This document shows positions 25,624-38,072 of a DNA stretch of 64,000 bases, in pieces. The position numbers and the translations under genes are program-made. The stretch is from Hygrophila difformis (lineage: Eukaryota; Streptophyta; Magnoliopsida; Lamiales; Acanthaceae). The stretch is taken from positions 1 to 64,000 of the forward strand of contig JAOANR010000012.1 in assembly GCA_030278955.1 (NCBI GenBank), written 5' to 3'. Every line of letters starts with the position of its first letter. Within the stretch, counting starts at the first letter, position 1. The notes below the pieces were generated by a model, which was not told the origin of the DNA, did not search any database, and saw only the letters and a list, made by a program, of their open reading frames with translations.

Positions 25624-25640
25624 GTAGTAGTAGTAGTAGA
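25553..25640. repeat. (TAG)n(TAA)n(TAG)n microsatellite
   Basis: Uninterrupted trinucleotide repeats, TAA in the centre with TAG on both sides. Confidence 0.95.
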
Positions 25641-25723
25641 AGAATAAATTATAATAATTCTAAATCCGACCGCGGAGGAGGGAACCGGCGCTGGACTCTA
25701 AATTAAATGATTATTATATTAAC

Positions 25724-25795
<72 letters not shown>
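25724..25795. repeat. (ATA)n microsatellite
   Basis: About 24 uninterrupted ATA units. Confidence 0.95.
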
Positions 25796-26089
25796 TATAG
25801 AAACCCGAAATAGAAATTATAATATTGGCAATAGAAATATTTATTAATTACATATAAGCCGTAATTATTGTAAAAGTGCAAATTTAACAATTATAATAAT
25901 AACAAGTTGGAGTTAATATTCCAAAAATAAATATAAAAGAGGAAAAAAAATTAATAATAATAATAATAAATAATTATTATTATAGAAACCCGAAATAGAA
26001 ATTATAATTTTTGCAATAGAAATATTTATTAATTACCCATAAGTCGTAATTATTGCAAAAGTGCAAATCTAACAATTATTATAATAAAT

Positions 26090-26580
26090 ATAAAAGGACC
26101 AAGTGTTAAATTAGCAGTTAATTTGCCAGTTAAATTAACAATTATTATACTATAATAAATATAAAAGGACCAAGTGTTAAATATAAAAGGACCAAGTGTT
26201 AAATTAACGGGCCAAGGGAACGGACCAAGGAACTAAATGAAAGGACCAGGTTTTAAATGAACGAACCAAGCATTTGAAATTGAAAACTTATGGAACCAAA
26301 AATAAACGGACCAAGGAACTAAATGCGCATTTCAACTTAAGGGAAAGTGCTTTACTCGGACATTTAAATTAACGGTCCAAGCGGCTTCACGGACCAAGCA
26401 GTTTGTTGTTGCCTGGTCCGCGCAGACGCTAGGCCCGGTTATTTAATAATGCACGGACCAAGCTTAATATTCCGAGTCAAACAGTCCTAATTAATATCAT
26501 TTAGCATAATCCTTGATCAAGCTTGGCCCGGGCATTTTATTTGGCCCGGATCCGGGCCAAGCATCCGAGCCAAGAGGCTT
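26090..26580. repeat. Degenerate GGACCAAG-rich repeat region
   Basis: The word GGACCAAG or close variants (GGGCCAAG, GGTCCAAG, GAACCAAG, GAGCCAAG) occurs well over ten times in about 490 bp. It often sits in a larger unit such as AAAGGACCAAGTGTTAAAT, at irregular spacing. Confidence 0.75.
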
Positions 26581-27363
26581 TCCGTCTTTTCGGTAAAAAA
26601 CTGACCTCTATAAAGCGACAGGCAAAAAAGTTACTGCATTGCTCACCGACCTTCACCCTATTAGTATTACTCAATGTGAACTGAGGGATTTTCTACCTGA
26701 CCTACCCGCAGGGAAGTAGTCCAAGTACCTTTTACCACCAATAATTGAATTGAGAAGATCACCTCCACCTCTGTTGGCTGCTAAAGTAACTGCACATCCA
26801 TATCCATATCGTGATATCATCAACCCCTAATAAAATTATTATTAATAATACAGAGAGAGTACTAATTTGTTTTCTTTCTGGATAAAAACTCAATCTTTAA
26901 CCACCTTTAGCTTCTGACTTTTGACTGAGACTTCACATCTCTAACAAAACAAAACGCGTAATCAAACCAAGGCATGGGGTTCTGGTACTACTATTACTAA
27001 TATCGATATGCACACCGTGTGTAGTAGTGTGTACCCAATAATTCAAAACAGAGAGTAGGACTTTTCCTCTCGATATTAAAAGCATTCAAGTTGTGTTAAA
27101 AAATTACCCTTTCAAATCTAAACAGATGACTTTTACAGATACACCCAGTCACTACTCATCAGCCAAGAAACTCTGACCTGACCTGAAATTACTCAGTTGA
27201 AAGTTTCTTATCACCAAAAATGGAAATGTTTTGAAAGGTGAAGTTTGAAATTGAAACATTTTTCCCATCTTCAACTTGCAGCTGATACACAGCGTATGCC
27301 AAAATCAATTGCACTATTTACCTTCATTACCAAGTAGCAGAAGTCGTTATACCTCAAAAGGAT

Positions 27364-29562
27364 TTGCCACCAATGCCGCCTGGGAATGAAACTCTTCTGA
27401 ACGCCACTGTGGAGAAGCAGCTCGAAGGCCCGATGCCATGGATAGGCATGTATGTTGCTGCAGCTTCTCTGATCTGCACACTTGCAATGGCCACCGACGC
27501 TTTCCATGGATTCCAAAGCAAGAAATACTGGTTGCCCAGTAAGTACTTCTCGCTCAACGCCACTTCCTTGACACTATTAGCTGTCTCTATGAAGCTTCCT
27601 GTGGATCTCACAACTCGTATGTATGCTGATATGGATAGACTGGCAAAAGTCAGCAGTATGTTATTCATGTCAACTGCTATTGGAAATTTCATTACTTGCT
27701 TGGGAACAATGGAGGATAAGGAAATTCTTATGAATGTGACTGCTTTAGGCATACTTGTATTTACTGTCATAGTGAATGTCTGTGTTCAAATCATCCAGAT
27801 GAGACATTTCTTGAGTGGGAGAAAGTTTTTTGCTGAGGAAATTGTAGCATCCGTTTCCATGCTCCTTTTACTAGCTACAATGGCCTCTTCGGCTATAATG
27901 GTACAGGATATGAAAAGATACCTGCAGTCCAAGTACAGTGAAATGCTGAAAATGGCTTCAGATGAACAGCAGATGGAATCCATGGAGGAGGGTGATCCGA
28001 CATTTAATAAATTGAGACTAATGCTTCAGAAACATTGGGTAATGGCACAAACCAGTAGCCCCCAATTTGTGATCACACGGTCCGCGACCTGTACTGCTTC
28101 AGGAGTCATTTGCGTTCTTGCTGCACTTGTTTTGGTACAAGCTGAGTTTCGATTAGTGTTTGTGTACAAGACATGTAAACAAAGCACATCCAAATATGGT
28201 TGGTCAGTGAAATGGATTCTTCTTTCACAGTCTGTCGGCGTGGTGGTGGGTACTATTGCCCCTGCACTGAGGTTTTTCACAGCAATGAAGTTAAAGTGTT
28301 GCAAGAAGGGGAAATGGAGCATTGCAGATGAATTCAATGTTGAGGCTTACTGGACAAGGAAGCTTATAGAATGGAAAGAAAGCTCTTTACCCTTGCAGAT
28401 CAGAAACCGGAAGTGGAGAAGAATATTGCACAATGCTAAAGGGCTCATTCTGAGCCTTCTTGTTGGAGTCCAGATTTTGACAGTATGGAGCAGCAAAGGG
28501 GTTCAGTTTATTTCTTTCTGCATTGCAAGTCCAATCTTCTCACTTTTCAACTGCATCTTCCATAGGCTAAAGAATGTGTTGGTTTTTGTCCCGGTACGAG
28601 TACATGTATCTCCAGAATCAGCATCGACTACAGATTCGGATCTCAGTAATTATGTGCTGCTGTTTGAAGGTGAGTCTGAGCTGCCCAAGAAGATTCAAGT
28701 CAGCATTATCAATGAGATAGATAAACTGATTGAGACAGGAAAGAAACAGCAACCAAAGAACCTTATAAGCCTTCTTCACAAAATTGGAAACTTTAAAGTG
28801 CTTCGAGAAGTGAATAGGAGCCAAGTCCCAAGCCTGCATTCCCAAGAACCTCCCAAGTGCTGGTCTTTGCCACTGGTGACCTTAACAAGCATCGCGATTG
28901 CACTTCCAAACATCCCAAAGAAAGAAATCAGATGGCTTCTGCAGAGTGTGGATGAAGGCCTATTCTATGTGAAGCTTATTGAGAAAGCCATGGACAAGAA
29001 CAGAAACTTGGCGAAAAGCAGAAATTCAGCTGATGTAAGTTGGGTTGGAGTTGAACTATACCGGAGGTGGCTGGACAATGACCTCCATGAAACATCTCTT
29101 CACGGGAAAAACTCAATGGAGACGCTAAAAGAGCTTTCAAGCAAAGCCGAGAGGACCATTGTGGAGTTCAAGAAGGATGCTAAAGATTCCCTGATGGAAA
29201 ACCCTCTTAACTGGCCAGTAAAGGTCATAGCAGCCAACTCAATGTACAGGATCTGCCAAAGGCTTCTGAGAGCATATGAAGGTGATTTTCTCCGAATGGA
29301 TGAAGGATTGTTCCCACAAATATGCAACATGATTGCCAATATAATGGCAGCTTGTCTTACCAATTTGATGCCGGTCATACTGATGAAGTGCCACCAGAAA
29401 CGCATAAAAGATAAAGAGAAATGCGTCCGTGAAGCAGCTCACTTGTTAGGTGAAGGTGAAGAAATTCTTCAAATCCTTCAGATGCACAGAGAAATAAGAT
29501 CAGATCCTCATGAGTCAGAACTCATTGGAAAATGGTGCAACCTAGTAGATAAGAGTTTGTAG
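27364..29562 (+). CDS. Plant multi-pass membrane protein of unknown function, 732 aa
   Basis: A single uninterrupted ORF with strong coding character. The N-terminal half has several hydrophobic segments, at about residues 26-45, 66-80, 97-113, 122-145, 158-180, 240-262 and 283-303, with more around 365-410. The C-terminal half (from about 420) is a soluble, helical, charged region. I recognise it as a plant-specific family of uncharacterised membrane proteins whose members share an N-terminal block around PMPWIGMYVAAASL and YFSLNATSLTLLAVSMKL. No catalytic motif is visible. The start at 27364 is chosen because upstream DNA is non-coding and ends in an intron-like acceptor. Its membrane location and function are inference only. 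A shard of a second copy of its N-terminus lies at about 30118-30190. Confidence 0.9.
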   Translation: MPPMPPGNETLLNATVEKQLEGPMPWIGMYVAAASLICTLAMATDAFHGFQSKKYWLPSKYFSLNATSLTLLAVSMKLPVDLTTRMYADMDRLAKVSSMLFMSTAIGNFITCLGTMEDKEILMNVTALGILVFTVIVNVCVQIIQMRHFLSGRKFFAEEIVASVSMLLLLATMASSAIMVQDMKRYLQSKYSEMLKMASDEQQMESMEEGDPTFNKLRLMLQKHWVMAQTSSPQFVITRSATCTASGVICVLAALVLVQAEFRLVFVYKTCKQSTSKYGWSVKWILLSQSVGVVVGTIAPALRFFTAMKLKCCKKGKWSIADEFNVEAYWTRKLIEWKESSLPLQIRNRKWRRILHNAKGLILSLLVGVQILTVWSSKGVQFISFCIASPIFSLFNCIFHRLKNVLVFVPVRVHVSPESASTTDSDLSNYVLLFEGESELPKKIQVSIINEIDKLIETGKKQQPKNLISLLHKIGNFKVLREVNRSQVPSLHSQEPPKCWSLPLVTLTSIAIALPNIPKKEIRWLLQSVDEGLFYVKLIEKAMDKNRNLAKSRNSADVSWVGVELYRRWLDNDLHETSLHGKNSMETLKELSSKAERTIVEFKKDAKDSLMENPLNWPVKVIAANSMYRICQRLLRAYEGDFLRMDEGLFPQICNMIANIMAACLTNLMPVILMKCHQKRIKDKEKCVREAAHLLGEGEEILQILQMHREIRSDPHESELIGKWCNLVDKSL

Positions 29563-31012
29563 AATTCAGAGTCGATTCAGTTGGGTGGCGACTGCAAACT
29601 GGAGCAATCAAGCAAAAAGACATCCAGTATCAAATAAATCAAAAGGATTTTTGTATAAAATTTTCATGAATAAATGTATATTAGAACAAGGAATTAACAT
29701 GTGTGATATTCATATATTGATATCATAGTTGCCCCATCATCGAGTACAAAATAGCATACCTTTCTAGTATATGTGAAAATAAGAATATCAAGCATTCAGA
29801 TAGACCAACAAGATGGCCTCAAAAATACTTCATAAGATTTCAGTCATGGATCTGCATTATTAAGCTCAGCATATATCAAAGTAACCGTTTCAACTTGATC
29901 AGATATAGGCAAAAGGAGCAAATTTTCATTTGCATGCATGCTGAAGGCCATATTTGGTGCTAGGAAATTACAACGGAATGGAAAATATGAAAGAACCAAA
30001 GGAATATGATGGAAATTAAAAGATCTTTGCATACCATTTTCTTTTTTTTCCCTCCAAGCCCCCTAAAATCCTTAAATATTTAAATCAAACATAACCTAAG
30101 TGCTCAAAGCGATAACTACACTCATGGAAAAGCAACTTGATGGCCCATTGCCCTGAATAGGTGTGTATGCTGCTGTAGACTCTGCAATCTATTGAGTGTC
30201 CCACTCGAATTTAGAGAGTGTTTATATATATGTTTCCAGATAGACCAGCAGCCAACAAGGCATCAAGTACTTAGTACTTACAAGATCCTAAAAATGAGAG
30301 GAAATCCAGTACCAGAGTTCATACCAGAACTTTTCCAGTGAACTTCGTCATTTTATCAGTCATACCTCAAAAAGCAAGACCTATGTTTTACATTTTCCTC
30401 AAAATCGTCCCGTCATGGGAATATGATTCCTGCACCAAAATTGTCACTATGCTGCTATTTATCTCAGAATTCTGGGAGTTGCTGAAACCATTTCCTAGCA
30501 ACTCTTTTAATATTTGAAGTAGGCCAGTAGCATCCAGTCATCAACAACCATGGGCTTTAAAGTTGTCAAAAGATCTTCAACTGGAACATACTCCAATGCT
30601 AAAATATTAGTATTTAAAAAAAAAAAAAAAAAAGTGTGTGTGAAGAAAAGTAGTATATATGCAGTAGTATTCAATCTGTACTGGACAGAGGTGTTTGATA
30701 GCAAACACAATGAGGCAAATTCATTATGCTTATGCACTGGTTTCTAAATACATATACCGGGTAAAATTTCATTGCCACTGGAGATCATGCAATGGTCTCA
30801 AAATACAGCATACCATTCTTTTGGATTATTGACTTCAGTGACTCAAAGAAATCACTCCTCTAATAAGATCGGGCAAAATTGAGGATTTCATTAGTCAAAA
30901 TCAAACATCGCATGTGAAGAAAAATATCCACATGCATGACATACATTAGCCTTTGAAGTGTTACAACATTGATATGGCATGTCAAGACTACCACAGCTCA
31001 TCACCAATCATC
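29563..31012. other. Intergenic with gene shards
   Basis: The 3' flank of the membrane-protein gene. Apart from the shard at 30118-30190, two exon-like open stretches occur on the - strand. One at 29848-29980 ends in LPISDQVETVTLIYAELN and a stop. The other at 30514-30600 follows an AG acceptor and ends DDWMLLAYFKY and a stop. I cannot assign either to a gene. They may be relics or alternative last exons of the gene at 31013-33572. Confidence 0.4.
30118..30190 (+). pseudogene. N-terminal shard of a second copy of the 732-aa membrane protein
   Basis: Translation of this stretch gives EKQLDGPLP, a stop, then IGVYAAVDSA. It parallels residues 17-36 of the gene at 27364 (EKQLEGPMPWIGMYVAAAS); the Trp codon has become TGA. 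The flanks do not continue the similarity convincingly, so this is a remnant of a tandem duplicate or a small dispersed piece. Confidence 0.65.
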
Positions 31013-33572
31013 CTATTTGTTAAGGTTCCCTTCACGATCCTCAGCCGCAACATCACTAGCTTCATAAGTAGTGGGCAAATTCCCTTCATTTGCTTTCTCT
31101 ACAAGCTTCAACTGAACCCAGCCTGAAAGAGAATAAGTCGATCAATTCCATCCTACAAGCTCTTCAAAGCCAGTTATGTGCCAAAAGAGAGATTGGGCAA
31201 TAAGGAGCTAAGAAACTAATGGAACATTGAAAAAAAATCCAGACCCTCCCCCCCCACCCCACCCCCCCAAAAAAGAATGACTGATGCTGGAGTACTCAGA
31301 GAGACCTGGCAATAAAGTTTGATTACTGATGTAATTCATTTTTGCCCAAGTTTCCATTAGTGAAAAGAAATAATGTAGATGGACATATATTGACAAGTGA
31401 AAATGTTATCAGAGAGGAAAAAAGAAGAAAATTTATGGAAGTGAAAAAAGAAATAAAAAAACATGCATAATTCATGTTGCCCCAGTCCCCACAGAGCTTA
31501 GCTTTATCAGGGAATAAAGTATGTGACCTTGAGCTTCATAAACATAAATACTTCAGAGTTGCCAAACATATATCAAACTATGCGTGCAGTAGTCCCTCAA
31601 TATTGAATTAATACTATTTTCAGAAACTAGAGAAAGACTAAAACTGACAAGAGAGTCATTAAATTTGCTCAATTCAATTTGCTATTTTAATGGATGATAT
31701 ACCTAGAGGTAAGCATATTGCTGCACCTAATACTGAACCCATCACTGCATTTCTTAGGCGCCAACGAAGTGAACCTGGCACTGTAAACATTGAAGAAAAA
31801 GGTAAGAACTATCACCTTTTTTCACAAACATAAGAGCATGGGGAGTCATTTCATAACACATTAGGCTACTCACAGATTAAACCAAATGTAGCAGCAGTGG
31901 CAGAACCAGCTCCAACCACATTATATACATCATGCACACCTCGTTGTTCAGCAAGGAGGTTTTGTAAAGTATAAAAGGCAGCAGTAAACATCCCAAGGCG
32001 AATTCCACCAATTATTGAACCACGAGTGACTCGAATAAATCTTTTCTCCATTGCATCTCTCATAAGTCGATATTGTTCACGCTTATCAGGAGTACTTCCA
32101 AGCTTCAACATTACCTCCGCATCCTTGCTCTGTACCATAGATGCAAAAGAATCTTATTAGAGACATCTCCAATCATAATGATCTCAGGCTATCTTGTGCA
32201 TACAAGTAACATGTGTATCCATGCACCCACAATTTTTTTGTTGAACAACCTATACTATACAGGCTAGAAAATGGGTAGTAGGAGCCCATGCCACACAAAT
32301 TACATGCACTCACAAGCTTGTGTGTGCGCTTTAAAAAAATAAATAAATAACAAATTAATAATTAAGGAAAGTAAAATTTAATAAATCATGTCTCTCACAA
32401 GCAAGACTTGTATAACCAAGAAAAAATTACAACACATATATGAATGATTAAATCTTCACACTTATGCTACATGATTAAACATGTTAACAAATCAACTCAC
32501 AAAGATTATATCTAAAAACCATATTAATAAAAAGGAAAACGCCCAATTAAAACAAAACAGGAAAAAAATATACTATATATCACTGAAGATCACAAGCTCA
32601 TAACACCCCATTGGAGAACCATTTTAGCACCATTAAACAAGTAATAAACTAATACCAATGTGTTTCTTCCCACAAACTTCACGGAAAAATAAACATACAG
32701 TTCCCTACAAAGATAGATGCACAAAAACATGAGAATACAACTTTTCTCAAGCATGAATATTGTAAGCTAAAAAGCTCTCCTCAAGCTAATTAAGTGTGTA
32801 CTTCTTTTCAATCTGGGATCCCTTACTAAATAAAATAAATTAACTATGTCATTTACTGGAGATGCCTCATTGCAGATAAAATAGGAGGACTTTCAAGTAA
32901 GTACATTATAAGACAAAGGTGTTGCTTTTTACTACCCTTTTTCAATAGGGAGGGGAGGAACAATTTCACATATTTTAGGCATGGGCACTTACAACAGAAG
33001 CAGATGCCGCTTTACTGCCTCCATATAACATTCCGGCAAATACTCCAATGACAGTTGCCGTGCCCCAGTTAACAGTTCCAGCCATCTTCACAGTTCCCTA
33101 TCATAGCAAAACATGTTAATGCACGCCATAAACTTGGTCACAAGAATTTGAACAACTCCATCAACTTTTGGTCAGTATCACACAGGCAGTCCCACATAAA
33201 TGTCATACGCACAAGAAATACTGGTGCTCTAAAGCTAATATTTTAAATTCATCATATTTTTACTATACCAGCAGCTGAAGGTGTATGATAAACCTATAGC
33301 TTTACTTCACATTTGAATAGAAGATTTCAACCACTTGAGCAAAAATCTGAACCAACTAATATGCAAGAAAAAAAAATAAATAAAAAATATAAAATCACCA
33401 CGAAAAAAGTAAAAATTCAGATGTAAAACCTACAGACCCATCATGTTCAGGATATAAAACTATATGAAATGCAAGTAAACAGACCCATCTGTCGGATCAC
33501 ATGCATAGTTTCATACAGAAAGCAACTTACATTATTATTGACCGTATCCTGTGGCTTTTCAGGCGCTTCCAT
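31013..33572 (-). CDS. Tim17/Tim22/Tim23-family protein, TIMMDC1-like (196 aa, 5 exons)
   Basis: Reconstructed from splice sites on the - strand: exons 33531-33572, 32993-33097, 31874-32129, 31703-31780 and 31013-31122, all with GT-AG introns, total 591 nt. The protein starts MEAPEKPQDTVNNN. It contains several small-residue-rich membrane segments (WGTATVIGVFAGMLYGG, GSIIGGIRLGMFTAAFY, AVMGSVLGAAICLPL) typical of the Tim17 fold and has a charged C-terminus ending EGNLNK. The family sits in mitochondrial or plastid membranes. The central part resembles the complex I assembly factor TIMMDC1, but I assign that subfamily with less certainty. Phases match at every junction and there are no internal stops, so the model is solid. 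Only the coding part is given. Confidence 0.88.
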
Positions 33573-33954
33573 TGTCCCTCCGAACTGACGAAACGTTGAA
33601 AAACCCCCCTAAAACCCCCAAATCAAAAACAAAAGACGAGAAGCAGAAACATCAAACATATCAGCGACCCGGGCGTTCGGCGATTTTACTGAATCGTGTT
33701 TTCACGGACACAAAATGGAGCGAAGATGAATGCCTGTAGCTGTAGCTGTAAATCCAAGACGACACCAAATTGGTACGTTTGAGAAGATGAATCGGGCGAT
33801 TTGTGTAGTTTCTGGATTAATAATTTGGTAATATTAAGGTATTTGGGCTATCCGTGTTTGGGCCTATTCTTTTTACATTGGGCTCCAGGTCCAACATGAA
33901 CCGAAGGCGGTGCCGCCCAATATGGGCCAAGAAGACTTTAAATTCTATATATCA

Positions 33955-34212
33955 TTCCTCCTATGTTCTTTTTAGTTGTCTCTTTCAGCTCAATTTCAAT
34001 AACCAAGGTTTGTATTAATTAGCTCATAAATTTACAATTTTACCCTTCAACTAAATTCATTCTTAATTAATATCAACAAATAGCATTTATGTAAAGTGAA
34101 GGGCAATATAGTAAAAACATAGCATAACTACCTCTAACTACCTAAAAATGACAACTATTTTGGAACACTTTTTACTATCTAAAAAGACAACTAAAAAGGA
34201 ACGGAGGGAGTA
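33955..34212. mobile_element. Stowaway-like MITE
   Basis: Terminal inverted repeats of about 25 bp: left GTTCTTTTTAGTTGTC, right GACAACTAAAAAGGAACGGAGGGAG. The interior is short, AT-rich and non-coding. Confidence 0.75.
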
Positions 34213-34291
34213 ATTTCTTAATTTAATTAATGACTGGATTATTATTCATTTATTTATAAATTTCAAATACAAATAAATTTTTATTAAAACT

Positions 34292-34536
34292 ATACTCCCC
34301 GTCCCACTTAAAATGTTCTGTTTCATTTCTGCACACAATCCAATGCACTTTTTATTGTTAATATCTCAAAATATATATAACTAAAAGTTATGCAAAATGT
34401 ATATTCTAAAATTATACGAATCTAACAAGACCGAACTCGACTATTTTTTCAAATATATACTTATAATATTATTGAGTCAAAATTAAACAATGAACAGTGT
34501 CAAAAAGTCAAATATGACAAGAGACGGAGGGAGTAA
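34292..34536. mobile_element. Stowaway-like MITE (complete copy)
   Basis: Runs from ACTCCCCGTCCCAC to GACGGAGGGAGTA with inverted ends. The interior words (CACAATCCAATGCAC, GAATCTAACAAGA) recur in the copies near 37510, 49764, 50277 and 58970. Confidence 0.8.
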
Positions 34537-34729
34537 TAATTATCAATTTTTAAAATTCACATTGCTGTATTACACGCACTAAAATGAGTTGTTTTGCCAA
34601 TTTCTGACCAGCAGTCATGTAGCATTATGAGTGCAACGAAAAGGTTGGATAGCTAGTAATTTGAGAGCCGTCATGAGGCTGTGGCGAACATATAATTTAT
34701 GCCCTCGTTGGATGTGGATACACTGGACC

Positions 34730-35330
34730 AAGGTTGTTAAAATCGAGATCATATATGGGATCATTTTTTGTGTTTGCAAGATCGGAATCGTATGATCGAA
34801 TCGGGATCCTAAGATTTTGTGAAATTACAATAATGGATTAAATCAATTATGCATACTAATAAGTAAAAATATTAATTCGTGTATTTGTAAATTTCGCATC
34901 TTAATTAAGACAATACAGTATAAAAATATTACAATTAAACATAAAAAATTTGCAAAGCCATGCGTATTGCCTCTTTTTACACATCATACATAAGGAATAT
35001 AATTTCTTAAGTTTAAAATTAAACAAAAAAAAAGGTTACTTTAATCTCAAACCATATAAAATCCTACAAAGATTTTATGCGTTTAAGAGTGAAAGATCGT
35101 AAGATCGTAGAATCGTTTAACAAAGTATAATCATAAAATCGTAATATCCTATGATCAGGATCGGGATCTTATCTAGATCTTACTAATTTTAAAATCCTAC
35201 AAAAATTGAGATCGTTTTAAAGAGGTATTATCATTTAAAGAGGTATTATCGTAAAATCGTAAGATCAGAATCGGGATCGGCATTTAAAGAGGTATTACGT
35301 AAAATCGTAAAATCCTAAGATGCCATTTGG
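34730..35330. repeat. AT-rich repeat with recurring ATCGTAAGATC-type words
   Basis: Starts AAGGTTGTTAAAATCGAGATC and contains many degenerate copies of AAAATCGTAAGATC and GATCGGGATC, including three copies of CATTTAAAGAGGTATTA-like units near 35220-35300. It is probably a decayed non-autonomous DNA transposon. I do not see a matching right terminus. Confidence 0.5.
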
Positions 35331-36031
35331 AAATAATTGCAATAAAGGTGTCTTAAACTATTTTAGAAATAAGTAGTACATCCCATCACATGTTCTATAT
35401 GCCATTTGGAATGGTGTTCTTGAGATAGCTAGGTAAGTTGGTTCTGTTAAAAAATGCTATTGATCGATCTTCGGTACGTAACTCATTGGAAGGCTCTCTC
35501 TTATTATTCTACCGAAATATTGCTAATAGATTAATGGCATCATTCTGCTTTGCTTTCTATTTTTCATCTATTCAATGTATTTGAAAAATGAAATGACAAT
35601 CCAAATAGGATGGATAGCATCAGATGGCGAATAAGGGAAGCAGCAGCAGCAGAAGATTAGATTGTGAGACAATTCTCCCTCCAAATCCCCGATTATTATT
35701 GTGAGACAATTCAAACCATCAAGTTGTTGATCCAAAACTGATGATCACTGATCTAGAAGGCCACCATAGCAGCACATTCGATGGTGAACAAATACTATAA
35801 TTTCTTCCATAACAGGCATTACATAGCCACAGCACAAAACGTACAGCAGCCAAACACAGACTAGTAGTAGTATAGTGTATTCACTGTGGACGTATTATTT
35901 CTTCACACACTACCAGAGTCACGATATACCCTCTACAGAGTACAGACACAGTTAAATGTAACATCCACCCCAAACCTGCCTTATTCTAGACACTAACATA
36001 TGGTATATATCCCCAAGGAGACCTAGCTCAT

Positions 36032-37223
<1,192 letters not shown>

Positions 37224-37809
37224 ATTCCGATTTCAGCCGCTGCTCTTGGTTTATAGAGAGATAGAGCAGAATGGTCGAGACGCGGACAGGTGTCGGAGCG
37301 GTGGCGTGCTTAGTGTCCTCAACCCAAGGTAGAGACAGACGGGTAATTCACAAACATGCGGAAAATTTCAGGACGACTTCAGAGAATACGGATGATGTAG
37401 CAGCACATCGTACATATTCTAGGGAGTTGGGAATCGGCGAGATGTGATGCGTCACACGTGTACCAACTAGGGTTATTCCACTCAGCTAGGTACTCACTCG
37501 AAAAATTTTACTCTCTCCGTCCCACTTCGGATGTCCTGTTTGACTTTTTAGTATTGTTCATTATTTAACTTTGACTCAATATTATTGCAAATTTCCGCTA
37601 TTTTTATTTATTTTTTAGGGGCTCACCCGACACGCTGTTAAATGCACATTTTAAATCATCAATAACTCAAATTTGGTATATCTAAAAATTCTAAAAGTTT
37701 CATATTTAAAAACTACACAACGAGACGAATCTAACAAGATCCCGTTTAGCTATATTTTAAGTTGTATAACTATGAAACTTTAAGTAAAAGTATGTGTGTG
37801 AATAGCGAC
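37224..37809. other. Glutaredoxin upstream region and truncated MITE
   Basis: The first 280 bp should include the GRXC1-like promoter. From about 37509 a Stowaway-like MITE copy begins (CTCTCCGTCCCAC, then GACGAATCTAACAAGATC at about 37722). It lacks its right terminus and runs up to the MULE boundary at about 37800. Confidence 0.55.
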
Positions 37810-38072
37810 CAATTTCGTTAGGGTGCAATCACCCTTTTTGACTTGATGTGCTGTGGGCATTTACAGCCGTTGATTGTCTTTAAAAATCGACGATTGAGAT
37901 TAACTCTAAGGGTAGAAAAGTAATTTCGTATATTTGCCATATTGTTCGCCGTTGGACGTCGTCTTCTTTGGATTTCCGAGTTCTCTTCTGTTTTTTTTTT
38001 GGTGTCAAGTTCTCTTCTGTTTTTTGTTTGCTCTGTACGTGTTGCGGCGGTGTGAGGAAGTTGTTGGCAATT

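Larger units (their letters stand above)
25073..27363. other. Intergenic, repeat-rich, no gene seen
   Basis: AT-rich DNA with two trinucleotide microsatellites, (TAA)n flanked by (TAG)n at 25553-25640 and (ATA)n at 25724-25795. A roughly 100-bp direct duplication beginning TATAGAAACCCGAAATAG occurs at 25795-25895 and 25981-26080. A stretch at 26090-26580 is full of GGACCAAG-like words. The last 600 bp before 27364 should hold the promoter and leader of the membrane-protein gene. A plausible leader-intron acceptor (CAACTTGCAG) ends near 27282. Confidence 0.7.
33573..36031. other. Intergenic between two - strand genes
   Basis: Holds the upstream region of the TIMMDC1-like gene (33573-33950, with TGGGCC/GGCCCA words at about 33846, 33881 and 33930), two MITEs and an ATCGTAAGATC-type repeat region. 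A stretch at 35340-36031 contains a short CAG run (about 35641-35651) and the 3' flank of the glutaredoxin gene. No further gene is supported. Confidence 0.6.
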
